Positions 9,318 through 16,462 of a DNA stretch of 64,000 nt are shown here, piece after piece (position 1 is the stretch's first letter; each line of letters begins with the position of its first letter). Below the pieces are notes generated by a model. The model was not told the DNA's origin. It worked only from the letters and a program-made list of their open reading frames with translations, and did no database searches. Location: the NCBI GenBank assembly GCA_900110975.1, contig FOFK01000003.1, forward strand, positions 207,988-271,987. The letters are read 5' to 3'. A program made the position numbers and the translations under genes. Source of the stretch: Lachnospiraceae bacterium RM5. GTDB taxonomy: Bacteria; Bacillota; Clostridia; Lachnospirales; Lachnospiraceae.

Positions 9318-9731
9318 CTATTTTACATTTTTACTCAAAATTAAAATATTTTTATTATCTTCGTACTTATATTCAATATTATCCATATTCTTTTTAACAA
9401 GTAAGATACCAAGTCCACCTATTGGTCTATCTTCTACTGAAAGAGTAGTATCAAAATCTTCTTTTTCTAATGGATTAAATTTTATTCCATTATCTTCCAT
9501 CGATAATTTTAATTCTTGCTTGTCTTTATCATAATCAATTGTTATTTTACATTTTCCATTCTCTTTATCTTTATAGGCATAACTTGCTACATTTACAAAT
9601 AATTCTTCTACCACCAAATTAAACTGTGTGATTATTTTAAAACTAAACTCAAACTTTTCAAGCTCAATTTCTATAAAACTAATTACATTTGGAAGTTCAT
9701 CTATTTTTGCAATAAATTCTTTCTCTACCAT
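9318..9731 (-). CDS. RsbW-like anti-sigma serine kinase (HATPase_c)
   Basis: A 137-residue GHKL ATPase. The N box is present as VVEELFVNVASYAY (near residue 41), followed by MEDNGIKFNP (G1) and GGLGILLVKKNMD (G2). This is the compact RsbW/SpoIIAB shape, in which the kinase binds a sigma factor or another partner and phosphorylates a STAS antagonist. Its ATG is directly next to the stop of the SpoIIE-type phosphatase gene, so the two are translationally coupled. A STAS protein of the same island (21402-21692) is the expected third partner. The target sigma factor is not in the window. Confidence 0.85.
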   Translation of the reverse strand: MVEKEFIAKIDELPNVISFIEIELEKFEFSFKIITQFNLVVEELFVNVASYAYKDKENGKCKITIDYDKDKQELKLSMEDNGIKFNPLEKEDFDTTLSVEDRPIGGLGILLVKKNMDNIEYKYEDNKNILILSKNVK

Positions 9732-11201
9732 TTATTTTCCCTCTCCTTTCTTTTCTTTGAAAAGAAATTCAAGCATTGTTATATCATCAAATTGCTCTGC
9801 TTTTCCTATAAAATTATCTATGTCCTTTTTTACACCTTTTATTATAGTTTCTATATTTTGGTCTATATTACTATTTAGATAATCTTTTAATCTTTTTTCT
9901 CCATAAAGCTCATCGTTATCACTTGTAGCTTCGGTTACTCCATCTGTATATAAAAATATTTTATCTCCTGGTTCTAATGTTAATTCATGTTTTTGGTATT
10001 TAGTGTTTTCCATTGCAGCCAAAATTAAATTTGGTTTTGTTTTATAATATTCGAAAATATTTTCTTTTTTTGTATAGATAAGTGGTGGATTATGTCCTGC
10101 ATTTACAAATTCAAGCTTTCCTGTTCTTAAATCAAACATTCCAAACCATGATGTAACAAAATGGTTCAAAGCATTTTTTTCACATAATAAATTATTTACT
10201 TTATAAAATACTTCATCGACACTATATCCATTTAAAGCTGTATTTTTAATTAATGTTTTCGTAATCATCATAATTAAAGCTGCTGGAACACCTTTACCTG
10301 AAACATCTGCAATCAAAAAGGCTAAGTGATTTTCATCAATTAGAAACATATCATAAAAATCTCCACCTACTTCTTTTGCAGGTTTCATTTCTGCATATAT
10401 GTCAATTTCTTTATGTTCTGGAAAAGCTGGAAATATTGAAGGTAACATATTCTTTTGAATTGCATTTGCAATATTTAATTCTGATTCTATTCTTGTTCCT
10501 TCTTCACTTAATTCTTTTTGCCTTTCTATCATATTCCTTCCTGACTGTGATATTTGTACACAAGCAAATGCTATTATAAAGCAATATATAAATAGTTTTG
10601 GTAAATATGAATTTAACATTATATATTTTTCTATTTCATGTTTATTTAAATCCAAGTCTTTTACTGCATCTGAAATATTAGTTTCTATTGTTAATTTAGT
10701 TCCCTTTGGAAGTTCCACATAATTTAAATCTAATAGTCCTATATGTATTCCTAAAAATTCTACAACTCCAAGCATAACAACTGTAATAACTGCTACAAAT
10801 ATCGTAAAGTTTTTAGAATAATATCTTGCTGCTAATAATACAGGAATTATTAATAAAAGTGTTGCAGTATAAGTTAAGAGAGAATAAATAGAACCTATAG
10901 AAAGCGTTAAAAAAATTAGTAATATAAACTTTAAATATTTGCCTTTTCCTCTTAATATAAAAGCAATTATTGAAGGAATAAATAATGTAAATATACTTCT
11001 TAATACAACATCTAACATCAAGGGTTGATTTACATTAAAAATTCCCATTGCTGTCATAATATATATCAATACTGCTAAAATAAATATATTAAACATAATT
11101 GTTGCAACAATAATATTTGCATGTATTTCATTTTCTTTTAAAACATCTTCGCCTGTAAAAATGCTTTTAAACTCTACAAAAAACTTCTTTACTGCACTCA
11201 T
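9732..11201 (-). CDS. Membrane SpoIIE-type PP2C phosphatase
   Basis: A 489-residue protein. The N-terminal half (about residues 28-220) has several hydrophobic segments. The C-terminal half is a complete SpoIIE/RsbU phosphatase domain with GGDFYD, ADVSGKGVPAAL, NAGHNPP, YTDGVTEA and FDDITML, so the metal-binding acids are intact. It should dephosphorylate a phospho-STAS protein and thereby free the partner held by the RsbW-like kinase. An AAGGAAG site precedes the ATG. The membrane domain suggests it senses an envelope signal. A scrambled partial copy of this gene pair lies at 12896-13030. Confidence 0.9.
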   Translation of the reverse strand: MSAVKKFFVEFKSIFTGEDVLKENEIHANIIVATIMFNIFILAVLIYIMTAMGIFNVNQPLMLDVVLRSIFTLFIPSIIAFILRGKGKYLKFILLIFLTLSIGSIYSLLTYTATLLLIIPVLLAARYYSKNFTIFVAVITVVMLGVVEFLGIHIGLLDLNYVELPKGTKLTIETNISDAVKDLDLNKHEIEKYIMLNSYLPKLFIYCFIIAFACVQISQSGRNMIERQKELSEEGTRIESELNIANAIQKNMLPSIFPAFPEHKEIDIYAEMKPAKEVGGDFYDMFLIDENHLAFLIADVSGKGVPAALIMMITKTLIKNTALNGYSVDEVFYKVNNLLCEKNALNHFVTSWFGMFDLRTGKLEFVNAGHNPPLIYTKKENIFEYYKTKPNLILAAMENTKYQKHELTLEPGDKIFLYTDGVTEATSDNDELYGEKRLKDYLNSNIDQNIETIIKGVKKDIDNFIGKAEQFDDITMLEFLFKEKKGEGK

Positions 11202-11245
11202 TTTATACTTCCTTTCTCGTACTATTATGTATTTTCATAGTTTTG

Positions 11246-11305
11246 TTTTTTTCTAAAATTCTCCACCATTTGCAGTATATATTTCAATAGCTTTTTTAGG
11301 GCTTT
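11246..11305 (-). repeat. Duplicated 3' end of the 78-residue peptide gene
   Basis: These ~60 bp are almost identical to the 3' end of the peptide gene at 13034-13270 (compare 13027-13086). The piece sits upstream of the phosphatase gene, where that peptide gene would lie if the block SARP gene - small peptide - phosphatase - kinase was once duplicated. It ends at the ISLre2 remnant. Confidence 0.75.
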
Positions 11306-11605
11306 CTGTTTTTCTTTTTGTAATCTTACATAAACACCGTCTGTTTCTTCAAACAGAACCGGAGCCTCTTTATCTCCCTTAACCTTGCCGGACTTATGCG
11401 CTTTTACGAGTTCTTTCTCTTCTTAGCACACCTTATCCCCTAGAGACTGAATTACATTCCATACACCCATGGCACTGATTGTTTGACCTGTCATTTCTGA
11501 TAAGATAGATGTCGTAGCGTTCTAGGAAGTCCTTTGTGTATTCCTGCCCAAGTTTACATATCATTTCAAAAGTTTTCTTTTCAAAGTCCTTGAATGTTAA
11601 TCCAT
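11300..11605 (-). pseudogene. ISLre2-family transposase remnant
   Basis: Conceptual translation across frames gives FKDFEKKTFEMICKLGQE...FLERYDIYL. After a deletion and frame change it gives ILSEMTGQTISAMGVWNVIQ, a stop, EEKELVKAHKSGKVKGDK and then VLFEETDGVYVRLQKE. The order and motifs (SMTGQ-IS--GVWN-IQ and VLFEE-DGV) are those of ISLre2-type transposases. Most of the DNA-binding middle and all of the catalytic C-terminal half are gone. No terminal inverted repeats could be found. It lies between peptide 3 and the phosphatase gene. Confidence 0.65.
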
Positions 11606-11677
11606 TTATTTTTTTATTTTTCTTGCCAACTAATATTTTACTCTAAGGGAATTTGTGATGCCTTTATTAATAAGCCT

Positions 11678-12007
11678 TTAGCGAACATTTATTGGTTTGC
11701 TTGGTCCAATTACACCAGGAGTAGGAGGAGCAATATGTTGTTTACACCCACTAAGAATATGTGCCATTACTATTTTTATATCACTTTCCAGATTTCCAGT
11801 TAAATCAGAAATTTCGCAATTACAGCGATTGCATATTCCAGCTTTTGCTATTTCAGCCAATTCCATCCTTATTTGAAGTGCCTCAATCGACATGCCTCCT
11901 GCAACACCATCTAATTCTTCATCTGACATTTCATCAATTTGTTTTTTCAAGTTCGCCTTTAATTCTTTTCTTTCTTCGTCTGTTAAATTTTTCTTTTCTT
12001 CATTCAT
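11678..12007 (-). CDS. Double-glycine leader peptide with C2HC core (peptide 3)
   Basis: A 109-residue precursor with the standard leader ending EELDGVAGG. The core has C-X2-C (CNRC, with a further Cys two residues on), 20 residues, then AHILSGC, giving C-X2-C-X20-H-X4-C, and ends in a Pro/Gly-rich tail PPTPGVIGPSKP. It has its own operator-promoter (12075-12107) and 5' hairpin (12026-12049). Downstream lies the ISLre2 remnant and then the phosphatase-kinase pair. Confidence 0.8.
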   Translation of the reverse strand: MNEEKKNLTDEERKELKANLKKQIDEMSDEELDGVAGGMSIEALQIRMELAEIAKAGICNRCNCEISDLTGNLESDIKIVMAHILSGCKQHIAPPTPGVIGPSKPINVR

Positions 12008-12074
12008 ACTTATTACCCTCTTTCTCCATTAATTATATAGGTTTAATGGCAATCTCTATTTCCTTTTCATATTC

Positions 12075-12107
12075 ATTATAACATATAGTGTATATCAAGA
12101 GCATATC
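12075..12107 (-). promoter_or_regulatory. SARP-type operator and -10 box for peptide 3
   Basis: Minus strand order: GATATGC, 4 bp, GATATAC, 9 bp, TATAAT (12080-12075). Same geometry as the box at 9196-9228, with one changed base in the proximal heptamer. Confidence 0.65.
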
Positions 12108-12259
12108 AAATATGTTACTTTTTAAAGATTTTTGAAAAATTTTTACCTTTAACATGGGGGATGCGGACATTTACATAGTAACATTTACATTACTTGTTCA
12201 AAACATCATAATATTCTGCACTTTGTCAAGTTAGTTGAGAAAAAAACAGTTTATTTTAA

Positions 12260-12500
12260 TTACCCCGTTATTCTTTTAATTATAAAATCAATCTTAGTAT
12301 TTAATTTATAAGCTGAAATTGCTTTAGTATATATACCAGACCCTTTAGGTGCAGAATCTAAAATTCTTTTTACTTTTTTGCGATTAATAATATGCCTCAA
12401 TATGGAATGTTGTATAAATAGGACTAGCTCCCCCAGAAACTTTGTTTAATTCTTCTTCTGGCATTTCTTTCTTGTTTAAGTCTTTCTCTTCTTCACTCAT
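12260..12500 (-). pseudogene. Leader peptide gene with frameshifted core (peptide 4)
   Basis: An ATG at 12500 behind the usual GAAGG site opens MSEEEKDLNKKEMPEEELNKVSGG and then ASPIYTTFHIEAYY, stopping at 12384 after 38 codons. The next frame stays open from there to 12260 and encodes about 40 more residues (RKKVKRILDSAPKGSGIYTK...FIIKRITG). The 241-bp span is one base more than a multiple of three, so a single indel near 12385-12400 would restore an ~79-residue precursor. It may be a pseudogene, a sequencing error or a genuinely short peptide. Confidence 0.55.
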
Positions 12501-12552
12501 AATTTTACCTTCTTTCTCCATTTTTGTATTATAAATTTATCCTCTAGATACT

Positions 12553-12867
12553 TTATTTATTTTTATAAATGATACATTCATCATAAACATGTTTTTTGGC
12601 TTTATTTATAATATCTACATCATTATTTTTTGAAAAAATAGTTTGACTACACAATGGGCAAACACCTGTTGTAACTATTTTATTTACTATGTTTGTAATT
12701 GATTCTTTAGGTTTGATCAGATCAGAATCATATCCATTAATGTATTTTTCAGAACCTAGTTGTTTTATTACTTCGCTATTAATATCATTTAAATCATACC
12801 CGCCTGATACTTTATCTAATTCTTCATCTTTTAATTTTTTCTCGTTTATTATTTTTTCTTCGCTCAT
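12553..12867 (-). CDS. Double-glycine leader peptide with C2HC core (peptide 5)
   Basis: A 104-residue precursor. I start it at MSEEKIINEKK (12867); the in-frame ATG 21 bp upstream belongs to the conserved ribosome-site block. The short leader ends DEELDKVSGG at residues 22-23. The core carries C-X2-C-X19-H-X4-C with VCPLCSQ and KKHVYDEC. It is nearly identical in DNA to the gene at 15253-15567, with only about a dozen differences including the spacer, so it is a recent duplicate. It has no operator box of its own, because its upstream region is replaced by the scrambled block at 12896-13030. Confidence 0.8.
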   Translation of the reverse strand: MSEEKIINEKKLKDEELDKVSGGYDLNDINSEVIKQLGSEKYINGYDSDLIKPKESITNIVNKIVTTGVCPLCSQTIFSKNNDVDIINKAKKHVYDECIIYKNK

Positions 12868-12895
12868 AATTTTACCTTCTTTCTCCATTAATTAT

Positions 12896-13030
12896 ATAGG
12901 CATAACTTGCTACATTTACAAATAATTCTTCTTATTGTAGTTTCTACATTTTGTTCTATTTTCTACCTGACTGTGATATTTGTACACAAGCAAATGCTAT
13001 TATAAAGCAATATATAAATAGTTTTATTTT
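12896..13030 (-). pseudogene. Scrambled remnant of a second phosphatase-kinase copy
   Basis: Three pieces copied from the phosphatase-kinase pair lie end to end. Bases 12896-12935 match 9574-9613 of the RsbW-like gene, about 12936-12960 resemble 9843-9867 of the phosphatase gene, and 12961-13028 match 10534-10601 of the same gene. Their order is that of the intact genes with the intervening DNA deleted. The block directly follows the 78-residue peptide gene. Confidence 0.7.
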
Positions 13031-13033
13031 TTT

Positions 13034-13270
13034 CTAAAATTCTCCACCATTTGCAGTATATATTTCAATAGCTTTTTTAGGGCTTAATTTTGTTCCATCT
13101 TTAATTAAATAGTATTCTGCTAGTCCATTTACTTCTACTATTTTTATTCCTACTTTTGCCCATTTTTCCTTGTTGCTATTTTCATCATTTGAATTTCCTA
13201 TACCACCTGAAACTTTATCTAATTCGTCATCATTTAATTCTTTCACTTTGGTTTGTCTCCTATTCTTCAT
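13034..13270 (-). CDS. Short double-glycine leader peptide downstream of the SARP gene
   Basis: A 78-residue protein beginning MKNRRQTKVKELNDDELDKVSGG. It therefore has a double-glycine signal at residues 22-23 but a basic start unlike the MSEEKK leaders. The 55-residue core (Asn-rich, then KWAKVGIKIVEVNGLAEYYLIKDG...) has no cysteine. Its start overlaps the end of the regulator gene by 11 bp, so it is translationally coupled to it. This may be a signalling peptide or an exported accessory peptide tied to the regulator. Only the leader motif supports this. Confidence 0.65.
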   Translation of the reverse strand: MKNRRQTKVKELNDDELDKVSGGIGNSNDENSNKEKWAKVGIKIVEVNGLAEYYLIKDGTKLSPKKAIEIYTANGGEF

Positions 13271-14057
13271 AAAAATATTTTTGTAAATTAAGTTCCATTG
13301 TATATGACCAATCCGAATATTGTGTCATATATTCTCCGTTGAAACTTTGAAGTGCTTTTGGATCTCCTTTTTGGAAATCATAATAATCACACTTTATTTT
13401 TTCTTTATCTATTCCTATAATATTGTTTTCTCTAATAATTATATTTTTTGCATCTACTTTATCTAATGATTTATTCAAATCATATATTAGATTTCTTAAT
13501 TGTTGTTTTAATGATTTAGTAGGTTTCTTATCTTGCCATAAAATAGAAAGTAAATCTTCGTTATTACACATCGTTCCATTTCTATCTACTAAATATGCCA
13601 AAAGTTCTTTTGCTTTTGTTCTTCCAAATTTTACAGCTACACCATCAACAAATATGTCAAATTTACCAAAGCAATGTACTTCTACTCTTTTTTTATTCAT
13701 ACCATTTAATTGAAATCTTAAATGTTCTAGATTCTTTCTAATCTTTTCTTCTGTTATTGGCATCACGATATACCCACTTGCATATATTTCAAAGGCATTA
13801 TATGCAAAATCCTTTGTATCTGAAATAAATATAATATTTACTACTGGATTTTTTTTAATGATTTTTTTTGCAAGTTCTATATCTTTCAAAGAAGTAATTT
13901 TAATAAAAGCAAGAGAAATCTGCTTTTCGTCTAAAATCTCTCTTGCTTGTGATTCAGAGTTTTCAATTATATATGTTTGATTTTCAAACATATTATCTAA
14001 TACATTTTTTATTTCTACTATCTCTTCTTTATCTTTATTTATAATTAGCGTATACAT
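13260..14057 (-). CDS. SARP-like transcription regulator with degenerate receiver
   Basis: A 265-residue protein. Residues 1-120 look like a response-regulator receiver, but the phosphoacceptor position is Lys53 (LAFIKITS) and the N-terminal acidic pair is poor, so normal phosphorylation is unlikely. Residues ~127-205 form an OmpR-type winged helix (VEVHCFGKFDIFVDG...FGRTKAKELLAYLVDRNG...LLSILWQDK...LKQQLRNLIYDL), followed by a short piece of a BTAD-type domain. This is the SARP layout seen in Firmicutes. The peptide promoters of the island carry 11-bp-spaced heptamers of the kind SARPs bind, so it is the likely activator. Confidence 0.8.
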   Translation of the reverse strand: MYTLIINKDKEEIVEIKNVLDNMFENQTYIIENSESQAREILDEKQISLAFIKITSLKDIELAKKIIKKNPVVNIIFISDTKDFAYNAFEIYASGYIVMPITEEKIRKNLEHLRFQLNGMNKKRVEVHCFGKFDIFVDGVAVKFGRTKAKELLAYLVDRNGTMCNNEDLLSILWQDKKPTKSLKQQLRNLIYDLNKSLDKVDAKNIIIRENNIIGIDKEKIKCDYYDFQKGDPKALQSFNGEYMTQYSDWSYTMELNLQKYFYEE

Positions 14058-14108
14058 ATAACATCTACTTTCTTAAACAACATTTCTTTTTATGATATAA
14101 TCTTTAAA

Positions 14109-14343
14109 TTATTTTCCTAATAAATCTGTAACTATATCATAAAGCCATTCCTTATAATATTGATAATCAAATGTGTTCCAAAATTTATCTAATTCAACAC
14201 TATCATCACTATTGTAATAATCGGTTGCAAGATCTTTAAGTTTTATTTAGCTGTGTCTTTTGCTGTCCATCCCCAGCAACTTTATTTAATTCTTCTTCTG
14301 TCATTTCTTTTTTGTTTAAATTTTTCTTCTCTTCACTCGTCAT
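14109..14343 (-). pseudogene. Truncated leader peptide gene (peptide 6)
   Basis: The ATG at 14343 opens a 35-residue product: MTSEEKKNLNKKEMTEEELNKVAG, then Asp in place of the second Gly, and a stop at 14236. Beyond it another frame is open to 14109 and encodes LKDLATDYYNSDDSVELDKFWNTFDY...IVTDLLGK, which looks like a lost core. The changed cut site and broken frame suggest decay. Confidence 0.5.
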
Positions 14344-14365
14344 TTTACCTTCTTTCTCCATTAAT

Positions 14366-14624
14366 TTATAGGTTGGATGGATCAAATACCTCCATTTCAC
14401 CTGAATTATCATCATCTTCGACTTTGTAACTTGCACATTCTTTACAAATATCTTCATTCCAATTTATTGGGTTACCACATTTAGGACATGTTTTAGAAGT
14501 AGCAATTTTACCTCCTGAAACTCTATTCAATTCTTCATCTGACAGTTCATCAATTTGTTTCTTTAAAATTCTCCTTTAGTTCTTTTCTCTCTTCTTCTGT
14601 TAATATTTTCATCTCTTCCCTCAT
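14366..14624 (-). pseudogene. Frameshifted leader peptide with double C-X2-C core (peptide 7)
   Basis: The ATG at 14624 opens MREEMKILTEEERKELKEN and the frame breaks in an A4 run at 14565-14568, where a sister gene (16276-16278) has A3. With one base removed the product continues LKKQIDELSDEELNRVSGG and then KIATSKTCPKCGNPIN WNEDICKECASYK to a TAA at 14366. The core thus has two C-X2-C pairs (C-X2-C-X10-C-X2-C), a zinc-ribbon pattern. The 259-bp span is one base over a multiple of three. This could be a true pseudogene, a slippage-controlled gene or an assembly error. Confidence 0.65.
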
Positions 14625-14690
14625 ACTAATACCTTCCTTCTCCATTAATTATACAGGTTTAATGGTTACCTTTATTTTCTTTATATTTAC

Positions 14691-14723
14691 ATTATAACAC
14701 ATGGTGCATATCAAGAGCATATC
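14691..14723 (-). promoter_or_regulatory. SARP-type operator and -10 box for peptides 7 and 6
   Basis: Minus strand order: GATATGC, 4 bp, GATATGC, 9 bp, TATAAT (14696-14691). Both heptamers are perfect. It lies between the end of peptide 8 and the start of peptide 7, with the CCATTAA / TTAATGG hairpin at 14642-14665. Transcription could run on into the regulator gene, giving autoregulation. Confidence 0.7.
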
Positions 14724-14744
14724 AAAATAGTTTTCACTTTTTTA

Positions 14745-15200
14745 TTAGTTACCAAATGCCATTTGCTTTTTGTTCGTTGAAATTGGACTATTGTCGACAA
14801 TTCCGCTCCACGAATTACCACTTCTATATTTAAGAATTATTACATCAGCGTTCACATACTTACCGCTATTTTCAAAAGAGCCCACCATTTTGTATTCAAT
14901 TCCTGTTGATTCATCAATTACTGTACAACCTTCTCTAATCCAGGAACAACTATTCATCATTTTTTTACTAACTAAACATTCACCTCCGCCAAGTACAAAA
15001 CCATCACTTAACGACCTTAACCTTAACTCTTCACCCACATTAACTAATAATGAAGCACAAGCTGTCCATCCGTCTTTCCATGGCATTCCTCCAGCCACGT
15101 TGTCTAATTCTTCATCAGACATTTCATCAATTTGTTTTTTCAAGTTCTCCTTTAATTCTTTTCTTTCTTCTTCTGTTAAATTTTTCTTTTCTTCACTCAT
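14745..15200 (-). CDS. Double-glycine leader peptide with large Ser/Gly-rich core (peptide 8)
   Basis: A 151-residue precursor taken from MSEEKKNL at 15200. The leader ends DELDNVAGG-type at residues 36-37. The core of about 114 residues is the largest of the set, starts MPWKDGWTACASLL, has five cysteines without the C2HC spacing, and a WIREGCTVIDESTGIEYKMVGSF region. It seems to be a small folded domain rather than a short bacteriocin. It is the last gene of the peptide 11-10-9-8 run, which starts at the promoter at 16402-16434. Confidence 0.75.
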   Translation of the reverse strand: MSEEKKNLTEEERKELKENLKKQIDEMSDEELDNVAGGMPWKDGWTACASLLVNVGEELRLRSLSDGFVLGGGECLVSKKMMNSCSWIREGCTVIDESTGIEYKMVGSFENSGKYVNADVIILKYRSGNSWSGIVDNSPISTNKKQMAFGN

Positions 15201-15252
15201 ATTTTTACCTTCTTTCTCCATTTTTGTATTATAAATTTATCCTCTAGATACT

Positions 15253-15567
15253 TTATTTATTTTTATAAATGATACATTCATCATAAACATGTTTTTTGGC
15301 TTTATTTATAATAACTACATCATTATTTTTTGAAAAAATAGTTTGACTACACAATGGGCAAACACCTGTTGCAACTATTTTATTTACTATGTTTGTAATT
15401 GATTCTTTAGGTTTGAACAGATCAGAATCATATCCATCAATGATTTTTTCAGAACCTAGTTGTTTTATTGCTTCACTATTAATATCAGTTAAATCATACC
15501 CACCTGATACTTTATCTAATTCTTCATCTTTTAATTTTTTCTCGTTTATTATTTTTTCTTCGCTCAT
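15253..15567 (-). CDS. Double-glycine leader peptide with C2HC core (peptide 9)
   Basis: A 104-residue near-copy of peptide 5. The leader ends DEELDKVSGG and the core has C-X2-C-X19-H-X4-C. The differences lie mainly in the 25 residues after the cleavage site, while the metal-ligand-like residues are unchanged. The spacer to peptide 8 also matches the spacer downstream of peptide 5, so a whole cassette was copied. Confidence 0.8.
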   Translation of the reverse strand: MSEEKIINEKKLKDEELDKVSGGYDLTDINSEAIKQLGSEKIIDGYDSDLFKPKESITNIVNKIVATGVCPLCSQTIFSKNNDVVIINKAKKHVYDECIIYKNK

Positions 15568-15607
15568 AATTTTACCTTCTTTCTCAATTAATCTAAAGAT
15601 TTAATGG

Positions 15608-15958
15608 CTACTTACTAAGTATATCTTCTAAGACTCTTTGCACCATTTCTTCAGTCACTTTTCCTAATTCTCCACTACTAAGATGTCTATTAAGAGTAAT
15701 TAATTCAATATATTGTGGTATAAGATTTAACATTGCAATCACTTCAGCGATGTTATATGTACGATTTGGTTGAATTTGAAATCCATGTGCTAATAGTTTA
15801 TTAGTTTCTTCTTCCGTAAATTTATAACTCATTTCACACCATATATCTTCTCTTAATATTTCAAATCCACCTGCAACTTTGTCTAATTCTTCATCTGACA
15901 GTTCATCAATTTGTTTCTTTAATTCTTCGTCCGTTAATTTTTTCTTTTCTTCACTCAT
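15608..15958 (-). CDS. Double-glycine leader peptide, FTEEE-type core (peptide 10)
   Basis: A 116-residue precursor with a shortened leader (MSEEKKKLTDEELKKQIDELSDEELDKVAGG). The core FEILREDIWCEMSYKFTEEETNKLLAHGF... aligns with peptide 2 over its first ~45 residues and then diverges. A conserved hairpin (15975-15997) precedes its ribosome site even though no promoter box is present, so the hairpin travels with each gene. Confidence 0.8.
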   Translation of the reverse strand: MSEEKKKLTDEELKKQIDELSDEELDKVAGGFEILREDIWCEMSYKFTEEETNKLLAHGFQIQPNRTYNIAEVIAMLNLIPQYIELITLNRHLSSGELGKVTEEMVQRVLEDILSK

Positions 15959-16026
15959 ATTTTGCCTTCTTTCTCCATTAATTTATAGGTTTAATGGCTA
16001 TTTTCTTAAAGCATTTACTCATTATT

Positions 16027-16335
16027 TTATAATAGTTGGCACCATGAAGAAAGTACAGCTGTGCTTGGAGGATATACTCCAAGGTTTTCAACAATCACAA
16101 AATGTATATATTTACGAGCTGCAGGTTCGCCTTCTGTTTCTGCTATTTCTTTTGCTTTTATAGCGTGACCACTTTTTTTAAGATATTCCCAACAGTATTT
16201 TAAACTGCCAAGACCACTTGCACCTCCAGCAACTTTTTCTAATTCATCATCTGTCATTTCATCAATTTGTTTCTTTAAATTCTCCTTTAGTTCTTTTCTC
16301 TCTTCTTCTGTTAAATTTTTCTTTTCTTCACTCAT
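16027..16335 (-). CDS. Double-glycine leader peptide, helical core (peptide 11)
   Basis: A 102-residue precursor beginning at MSEEKKNL (16335) with the leader ending DELEKVAGG. The core has KYCWEYLKKSGHAIKAKEIAETEGEPAARKYI, a helical G-x-x-A...EGE-AA--Y pattern. The decayed sequence at 22395-22600 shares it. This is the first gene after the promoter at 16402-16434 and heads the peptide 11-10-9-8 run. Confidence 0.78.
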   Translation of the reverse strand: MSEEKKNLTEEERKELKENLKKQIDEMTDDELEKVAGGASGLGSLKYCWEYLKKSGHAIKAKEIAETEGEPAARKYIHFVIVENLGVYPPSTAVLSSWCQLL

Positions 16336-16401
16336 ACTAATACCTTCTTCCTCCATTAATTATACAGGTTTAATGGTTACCTTTATTTTCTTTATATTTA
16401 C

Positions 16402-16434
16402 ATTATAACATATGGTGCATATCAAGAGCATATC
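16402..16434 (-). promoter_or_regulatory. SARP-type operator and -10 box for peptides 11-8
   Basis: Minus strand order: GATATGC, 4 bp, GATATGC, 9 bp, TATAAT (16407-16402). Both heptamers are perfect. It lies 29 bp past the stop of the second ABC transporter. The 5' hairpin is at 16353-16376. Confidence 0.7.
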
Positions 16435-16462
16435 AAAAAGTAGTCTTTTTTAAAAAATTTTT

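Noticed and set aside
12220..12250. TTGACA promoter within 12215-12240 on the minus strand
   Set aside because: No acceptable -10 hexamer at the right distance and it would read into the frameshifted core of peptide 4's 3' side.
14745..15200. Peptide 8 as a zinc-finger core
   Set aside because: Its five cysteines do not match the C-X2-C...H-X3-4-C spacing and no His lies in position.
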